From the NCBI GenBank assembly GCA_963932465.1, contig OZ010800.1, positions 37,128,352 to 37,192,351 of the forward strand: 64,000 nucleotides of DNA, in the 5' to 3' direction. Shown here piece after piece: positions 57,040 through 64,000 of this stretch. The DNA is from Maratus speciosus. Lineage: Eukaryota; Arthropoda; Arachnida; Araneae; Salticidae. Position numbers and translations under genes: made by a program. Position 1 is the first letter of the stretch. Each line of letters begins with the position of its first letter. Below the pieces are notes generated by a model, which saw nothing but the letters and a program-made list of their open reading frames with translations, was not told the origin of the DNA and did no database searches.

Positions 57040-58422
57040 CTAGAGGGCTCGGCCCCCTACGAGCTACGCTCGCCAACCCCCGTCCAGACACCGCAGACTC
57101 TAAATGCACGCTAATTTGATCGGCTTTAAAAAGATTTCGAAAGATTGAATTATAATTTAAAAAACAGAGGCGATATCCCTATAAACAAATTTCTATTCAT
57201 TTCTCTTTGATTGGGGAATTTTAACGCCAAATCCTCTGCGGTACTACTGGATTATCCAGTCGACCAATTTCGCCAAATTATACAAATTGAGATAATTTTT
57301 ATTTTAAATAACGAAAGAACAAATAAATTAGTACAACATTAATAAAAATACAAATAAAACGTCGAAATCAAAATAACTTGACGTAGACACGTGTAACAAC
57401 ATTTCAAAATAAGCTAATATAAAAGGAATTAAGTAAACAGAGTCTTTGTCTCCTGGTATTTTTTAACAAAGTGAAAAGAAAGTTCTTTTAAATGAGACAT
57501 TTTAAATTAATCGTTTTTAATCTGACGTAATTTTGACCAAGCTATTCTTTCTCTTTTAAATATTCACGTGAAAATACTTTTGTTAGAAATGAAATATTAT
57601 TTGCGCTTTCCAAACAAAAATAGTTGAAAAGATCCTCTCAAAATATCAAATAAATATCTAGAACAATTTCTAAATTTAAACTGTTTTGCAATATTATTTT
57701 GTGTTCATTTTATGTAATAACAGTAATGTGACGTAAATATGACGTAATTTCTCCTATTTAAGACTTCTAACGCATGTTAATGAATTTATTATTTTACAAT
57801 ATCCTTTCTCTTTTAAAATTCACGTGTATACTTTTTATGACGTAATTTTCAATAAGTTCCTGCTTTTTATACGCAATTATTTAATTTTAATTTGAAAGTA
57901 TCTTTTCTATTTATAATAGTCACGTGTAAATAAATTTTTAATTTGAAGCAAACATTATTGTTTCCGTTGTTCATACAGTTGGCAACAAGTTAAATTAGTA
58001 CAATTTTCTAAAATAAGTAAAAAATATCTCTCGAAATGCTGAAAATTTGAATTTAAAATAGAAATAAAACTGAAAAATGAGTCAAATTAAAAAAATAAAT
58101 GAATTCTGCACACCGGGAAATTATAACGTATAAAATGATCTAAAAATGATTAAATTCCGATGCATAGTTTTTGCTCCTATAAAACTTTTTTAGTGGAACG
58201 ATGTTGTCCAACTTTAGCATTAAATATCTCTTAAAATAATTCTTCGATTTGAAAACTGTCTGCATCAGCGTGTTTATCAGACACTTCTGTATAATACTAC
58301 CGATTTTCATATTTTTGTATGCATTATTTTTCTTAATATTAAGGAAGAAAAACCTCCTGTCACAAAAAATTCAAAACCGGCGGCGGTGACAGCGGTAGTT
58401 ACTTTTTTTTAGAATCGAGAGA
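57040..58422 (-). mobile_element. Nonautonomous Helitron, copy A
   Basis: On the - strand it starts TCTCTCGATTCTAAAAAAAA after an A, and ends GGGGGCCGAGCCCTCTAG followed by T: 5' TC, a GC hairpin near the 3' end, CTAG and an A/T target, all Helitron features. 1.38 kb, no Rep/helicase. The interior has CACGTG-containing units (TTCACGTGAAAA, TTCACGTGTATA, GTCACGTGTAAA). Compared with copy B it lacks about 160 bp at the passenger MITE near 57412. Confidence 0.85.
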
Positions 58423-58513
58423 TTATCTAAATTCTGAAAAAGCGGAATTATTGCTTCCTGCTTGTTTTGTATGTTCACTCTGGACTCACGAATGGCAGTT
58501 TAAAACAGCAGGG

Positions 58514-58550
<37 letters not shown>

Positions 58551-59830
58551 AGAAGACTAGTCGTTGAGGCCCATCGTAATACTTATTCATCATGGATATG
58601 CATAATATAAAATTTGAAAATAAAAAAAGTGTAAACTATTTATAAAATGCATTGCAATTCCAAAAAATAAAATTTAAACGCATATTAAATATTCTTAATG
58701 CATAGCTATTACTGAGATGCGGGTACTATTTGATTATCCCGTCGACCCATTTCGACAAATAATATAAATCGCTGAACTACTCGTAAAATTATACAAGTTG
58801 GCACAATTTTTGTTTTAAATGATGAAAAAACAAATAAATTAGTAAAAGATTAATAAAAATACAAATAAAACGTTGAATTGAAAATCACTTGATGGCGTAA
58901 AAAGCACGTGTAACGTGTTTAATGTCAAGTGAATGTGACATTTACGATAAACCATTTAGTTTTTTAGCTTGGCGATAGTTTTTTGGTAGACGGGATAATC
59001 AAGTAGTACCGAATTACGTAAAAGGAACATCCCTATTACTCAAAAAAAAATAATAATATTAACTAACAGTTTACTGCGTCGGATTAAGTGTCTCATTTCC
59101 ACTTAAAATATATCTTTGAATCGAAATTTGAATGAAATACAGGGTCATGGAAAATCGAAGAGTGTGGAAAATATTATTACAACTATCTCGGCAACTCATT
59201 ATCCGATTGACTTCATTCTTTATGCAAAATTTATGTGTTTTTACTGTCTTTTATATTCCCTCCTTATAATAAACAATTGCGAAATTTTTATATACTTTTT
59301 ATCAGAACGCATATTTCGAGAGTCCGAAAAAATAGTTCCGGATAATCGAGGTTACTGATATACAATAGGCTTCTTCCCATTATTACATACTAAGTACACA
59401 CCAAATTTCCAGTCTCTATCTCAATTTGTTCGAGAGATAGAGCGTTTACAGACACACACACATACACAGACGGAAGCCCCCTTTTTTTTAAAAAAAATTC
59501 GTTTTTCGGAATCTCCAATGTCTGAAAAGAGTAAATCCATTCAATTTTTTTTTCGGTTTTTAAAACGATTGCAAGACTTACCCTGTTCTACATATGATGG
59601 GTAAGTAAAAGTGAAAACTTATATTCAATAGAGCTTAAAAAAATGTGTTTTGAAATAATAAATAGAATTTTTTTTAAAACAAGACCCCGCTAGAAAGAGA
59701 AAGGTACGCAAAAGTATGCTGAATAAAAGTAGGTATTCTTTGCTTTTTTGTAAGTTCATCTTGGACACGGAAACGGTAGTTTAAAGCTGCACGAAATAAA
59801 ACGCCAAGTGCGATTATTACTCGCGCTCAG
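58423..59830. other. Spacer between Helitrons A and B, left part
   Basis: Contains an A34-type run at 58515-58549, the MITE at 58722-59010, and at 59100-59600 a repeat-like stretch with GAGAGATAGAGCG, a (CA)n tract and TTTTTCGGAATCTCC that resembles the tails of other dispersed repeats. An 80-codon frame at 59116-59358 is unrecognised. Confidence 0.5.
58722..59010. mobile_element. MITE with GGTACTA-TTGATTATCCCGTCG ends
   Basis: Left end GGTACTATTTGATTATCCCG, right end CGGGATAATCAAGTAGTACC. Another complete copy lies inside Helitron B (62854-63156) and a truncated one inside Helitron A (from 57239). Confidence 0.8.
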
Positions 59831-61168
59831 AGGGTTCCGTACAATAAATATATGAAATATTAACTGTATTATTTAAAAAAAATCGTTGCTGAAAGGATAG
59901 TAACACTTTGTAAAAAACTATACAACGTAAGGTTAGGTATAGCTGTATATACTATAAAAGTATGAACTAGTGTACCATACAAGTTGAAAGATATATAAAG
60001 CCTAAATAATATCAAATATTGCTATGCTATTCTGTATAACTCTTTTTTTAATCTTATCCTAATCTGTCCTAATCTTAATTCGATACTGACAATAAAAGTA
60101 GTGCATATTTAAACTTCATTTGGCATTTCATATAACTAAATTCAGCGTAGAAATAATCTTTTCTTTTTACAGTGTATCTAAAATAAGCCGCTCAAAGTTT
60201 AAACTTGGTATTGTGTTAAGCCCGCTTCGGAAGGTGGTCGTAAAGTTGCAACGCCACTTTGCTCCGTGCCGCGTTTTTCCGGATAGGTTTTTAATTAACT
60301 TTTAAAGACAAGGGAAGCGTATTGAGAGATCCAGCCAATGCAAACTAGTTACGAATCCCATAGTATTTATCTGATTAATTCTAATTAAATAAGTCTATTT
60401 TTAACAATTTGACGTTTATTCCTTTTATACTGCTATTAGGCATTGCATTACACAAATATATCATTAAAAGTTATCTAGTCTTTAAAAGCCGTTGATACAT
60501 AAAGTACGCCGCCCTAGTCATTATGTATATTCAAAACGTCCGTGTCTTTAAGTATTAATATCTCGGCTAATTACCGGCGATTTTTTTCAAGAATCATTAT
60601 CAACAATGCTTTTGTACTTCTGCTACGATTAGTACCTCTAGCGCTTCTGAACAACTTTGCTCAATGCACGCAAATCGGAATTTGCGTGTAACGGGAAAAT
60701 GCGTTTTTCTCAAAAACTATGTGACCTAGGGTAATCTCTATAATTTCCTGCAAGGTTTAAATTAACCTCTACTTCCTCTAATTTTTTTATAATTTTAGTT
60801 TCGGTAGATTCGAAAATAGAAGGGGGGGAGGGATATTTTTGCACTACATTTTCGACGAAATCTCTGAACATATAATACCTAAAATTAAAAGAAATATATT
60901 TTTGAGTTCAGCGTTACGAAAACCTTCACACGATATACATAAGCTTGTTTTTTCAATTAACCTAATTAGCCTCTCTACATTTTTCCTAAATATATTTGTG
61001 AATGTTTAATAATCTGAAAATATGTGCGTCAATAGTCTTTATTACTTCCCCAAAATTGAACTTTCCGCGTTCCATAGTTTAGGAGTAAAATGGCTGTGAC
61101 AGAAGGACAGACAGACACAGGAGTGATCCTATAAGGGTCCCATTTTTACTTTTTAAGTGCGGAACCCT
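59831..61168. mobile_element. 1.34-kb element with AGGGTTCCG(T/C)AC ends and GACAGACA tail
   Basis: Left end AGGGTTCCGTAC, right end GTGCGGAACCCT. Near the right end: GGACAGACAGACACAGG then GTGATCCTATAAGGGTCCCA. I recall repeats with the same ending (ATCCTATAAGGGTTCCG then CGGAACCCTAAA) from Lepidoptera and other arthropods. No coding recognised. Confidence 0.65.
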
Positions 61169-61773
61169 AAAAAGAAAAAAAACACGGAGAAAGAAAAAGT
61201 TTATACTCAATTGAGTTTCAGAAAAAAATGTGTTTTGAAATACTAAATATTAATATATTTTTTTAAACCAAAGATAGCGTTAGAGCCGCAAAGGTACACC
61301 GACAATTTTCGCGTTTTTCTTCTATTTGTAATTCTATGGGGCGCCCAGTGATAGCGATTTCAAAATGCAGTACAACGAAATCTTTTCTCTTCACCTTCTC
61401 GAGGAAACGGGGAAAGCCCGTACAGCTGCAGATATTATCGGTACACCAAGGAAGTTCGCCGCTTGCAATTTTAATTACACTTTCCGTTAATTATTAAAAA
61501 AATAAAAATCTTTCCCTCAGTTGATTTATACATGTTTTCGCCTACCCTAATCAAGATTTGTAAGACTTTTACATGCTTTATATTGCCCTAGCCATCGCCC
61601 ACAGACAGACCGACTGAGACACGCACACACACACACACACTCAGAGAGAGAAAAACATCTCTCTTTAATTGTAATAGACTCGCTAACCGCCTGTCGGACA
61701 GGCTATGTCCTTTTTTTTCCCTAGCCTCTACTAATAACACAAATGTACCAAATGTCGGTGTTGAATGATTTTA
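61169..61773. other. No gene; (CA)n tract
   Basis: Unassigned sequence with (CA)n at about 61622-61640 followed by GAGAGAGA-type sequence. Confidence 0.4.
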
Positions 61774-63358
61774 TCTCTCTATTCTAAAAAAAAGTAACTA
61801 CCGCTGTCACCGCCGCCGACGCCGGTTTTGAATTTTTTGTGACCGGAGGTCTTTCTTCGTTAATATTAAGAAATATAATGCATACAAAAATATGAAAATC
61901 GGTGGTATTATACAGAAATGTTTGATAAACACGCTGATGCAGACAGTTTTCAAATCGAAGAATTATTTTAAGAGATACTTAATGCTAAAGTTGGACAAAA
62001 TCGTTCCACTAAAAAAGTTTTATAGGATCAAAAACTATTCATGGGAATTTAATCATTTTTAGATCATTTTATACGTTTGAAGTTCCCGGTGTGCAGACTG
62101 TATTTCTTTTTTTAATTTGACTCATTTTTCGAAGTTTTATTTCTATTTTAAATTCAAATTTACAGCATTTCTAGATATATTTTTAACACTATTTTAGAAA
62201 ATGGTATTAATTTAAACTGTTTCCAACTGTATAAACAGCGCAAACAATAATGTTTGCTTCAAATTAAAAATTTATTTACATGTGACTATTATAAACAGAA
62301 AAAATCATTTGGAATTAGAATTAAATAATTGTGTACAAAAAGCAGGAACTTTTTAAAAATTACGTCATAAAAACTATACACGTGAATTTTAAAAGAGAAA
62401 GGATATTGTAAAATAATAAATTCATTAACATGCGTTAGAAGTCTTAAATAGGAGAAATTATGTCATATTTACGTTACATTACAGTTATTACATAAAATGA
62501 ACACAAAATAATATTGCAAAACAGTTTAAATTTAGAAATTGCGCTAGACATTTATTTGATATTTTGGGACGATATTTTGAACTATTTTTGTTAGGAAAGC
62601 GCAAATAATATTTCATTTCTAACAAAAGTATTTTGACGTGAATATTTAAAAGAGAAAGAATAGCTTGGTCAAAATTACGTCAGATTAAAAATGCTTAATT
62701 TAAAATGTCTCATTTAAAAGAACTTTCTTTTCGCTTTGTTCAAAAATACCAGGAGACAAAGACTCTGTTTACTTAATTCCTTTTATATTAGCTTATTTTG
62801 AAATGTTTAACTTATTTTACATAATCAAAGACTAAAACAGCGATTGTACCTTTGGTACTACTACTTAGTTATCCCGTCGATCAAAAATCTATCATTCGCC
62901 AAACTATAAGATTAAATGCCAATAATGGTTGATCGTAAATGTCACATTAACTTGACTTTAAGCAAGTTACACGTGTCTACGTCATCAAGTTGTTTTTATT
63001 TCGACGTTTTATTTGTATTTTTTATTTATGTTATACTAATTTACTTGTTCTTTCGTTATTTAAAATAAAAATTATGTCAATTTGTATAATTTGGCGAGTG
63101 GTTTGGCGATTTATATAATTTGGCAAAACTGGTCGACGGGATATTCAAGTACTACCGCAGCGGATTTGGCGTTAAAATTCCCAAAAAATCAAAGAGAAAT
63201 GAATAGAAATCCGTTTATAGCGAGATCGCCACTGTTTTTTAAATTATAATTCAATCTTTCGAAATCTTTTTAAAGCCAATCAAATTAGCGTGCATTTAGA
63301 GTCTGCGGTGTCTGAACGGGGGTTGACGAGCGTAGCTCGTAGGGGCAGAGCCCCCTAG
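61774..63358 (+). mobile_element. Nonautonomous Helitron, copy B
   Basis: Starts TCTCTCTATTCTAAAAAAAA after A (61773), ends GGGGCAGAGCCCCCTAG before T (63359). 1.59 kb, no coding. Inverted relative to copy A and matching it through most of its length. Carries the complete passenger MITE at 62854-63156. Confidence 0.88.
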
Positions 63359-63789
63359 TATTTTAAAAAGAAAATCCTTCTAAACGAAACTAATGTAACC
63401 TAAACTATGCGCTTCGGCAGCGTACGCCTTCGAGTTTGTATGATTTTATATTTTTAGATAAAAATCTATCCAAACAAAACTACAGATGAGGACCCTGGTA
63501 GTAGATTTTTAACTCACGTCTTAGAATTATAAAAATTATGTAAACAAGTGTGTTTCCTAAGACATTACAACATTTTTATATTTTTAGAACTTAATTATAA
63601 ATTAACAAATTTATTTTCACGCGTTTTTTTTTCGTTAGCCCACCACAAATGATAAATCGCCCAATGTTCGTTATAGTTATAATTATGCATGAGTTACAAG
63701 AACAATATATTTAATGATGCATACCAAAACGCGCAATATTAGCCAGCTGGCTGTGAAGCTGCAACAACGCAATGTTTTAGACTCTAAAA
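63359..63789. other. No gene recognised
   Basis: Interval between Helitrons B and C; no open frame of note. Confidence 0.4.
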
Positions 63790-64000
63790 TCTCTCTATTC
63801 TAAAAAAAAAGTAACTAGGCTGTCACCGCCGCCACCGGTTTTGAATTTTTTGTGACCGGAGGTCTTTCTCCGTTAATATTAAGAAAAATACTGCATACAA
63901 AAATATGAAAATCGGCGGTATTATAGAAAAATGTTTGATAAACACGCTGATGCAGACAGTTTTCAAATGGAATAATTATTTTAAGAGACATTTAATGCTA
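63790..64000 (+). mobile_element. Nonautonomous Helitron, copy C (cut by window end)
   Basis: Starts TCTCTCTATTCTAAAAAAAA after A (63789) and follows copy B closely (CTGTCACCGCCGCC, GACCGGAGGTCTTTCT, CACGCTGATGCAGACAGTTT) to the last base. The 3' end lies outside the window. Confidence 0.88.

Noticed and set aside
57040..63358. 6.3-kb palindrome taken as a giant TIR element
   Set aside because: The inner ends are TCTCTC 5' Helitron starts and the outer ends are hairpin-CTAG 3' ends, so these are two Helitrons in opposite orientation.

Overview
This window is AT-rich eukaryotic intergenic DNA, almost certainly from an arthropod and most likely a spider (inference from the TE mix and the style of the dispersed repeats; no diagnostic host gene is present). 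I found no intact host gene, no tRNA and no CRISPR. Nearly all recognisable sequence is transposable elements (TEs), mostly dead and often nested several levels deep. Two weak exon-like stretches near 51-52 kb are the only candidates for non-TE coding sequence.

Layout. 0-5.3 kb: pieces of a 145-bp satellite-like element, a dead hAT transposase (ZBED5-like), then a Tc1-like element with terminal repeats and a dead DDE transposase. 5.3-9.9 kb: a pogo/jerky-like element interrupted by a MITE, an inverted duplication of its own coding sequence, a 731-bp tandem-repeat element and a TTAA-flanked piggyBac-like element. 11-13.5 kb (- strand): wreck of a large repeated ORF family. 13.9-20.1 kb: a 3.1-kb inverted-repeat element filled with tandem arrays, then a Gypsy reverse transcriptase split by an element with a TTA target duplication, itself split by a piggyBac-like element. 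20-31 kb: Helitron 3' ends, a Tigger-type MITE, hAT pieces, several MITEs, and AT-rich DNA with nothing recognised.

31.9-46.9 kb is one dead hAT gene (ZMYM1/DUF4371 type) opened by two large insertions. The first is a 5.5-kb piggyBac-like element at a TTAA, itself containing two inverted 1.11-kb elements with 5S-rRNA-derived sequence; the segment between them, with the piggyBac N-terminus, now points backwards. The second is a 6.8-kb LTR element with near-identical LTRs that carries gag but no recognisable pol. The hAT frame resumes after each insertion, so the order of events can be read.

47-56.2 kb: MITEs, then a degenerate inverted duplication (51.1-56.2 kb) with an array of ~490-bp units in both orientations. 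57-64 kb: three copies of one Helitron family (one -, two +, the last cut by the window end), with an intervening spacer holding MITEs and a 1.3-kb element.

Together the window is a record of TE-on-TE insertion. The most notable items are the 5S-containing paired elements with the inferred inversion, the gag-only LTR element, and the modular repeats with GACA-type tails shared by unrelated families.
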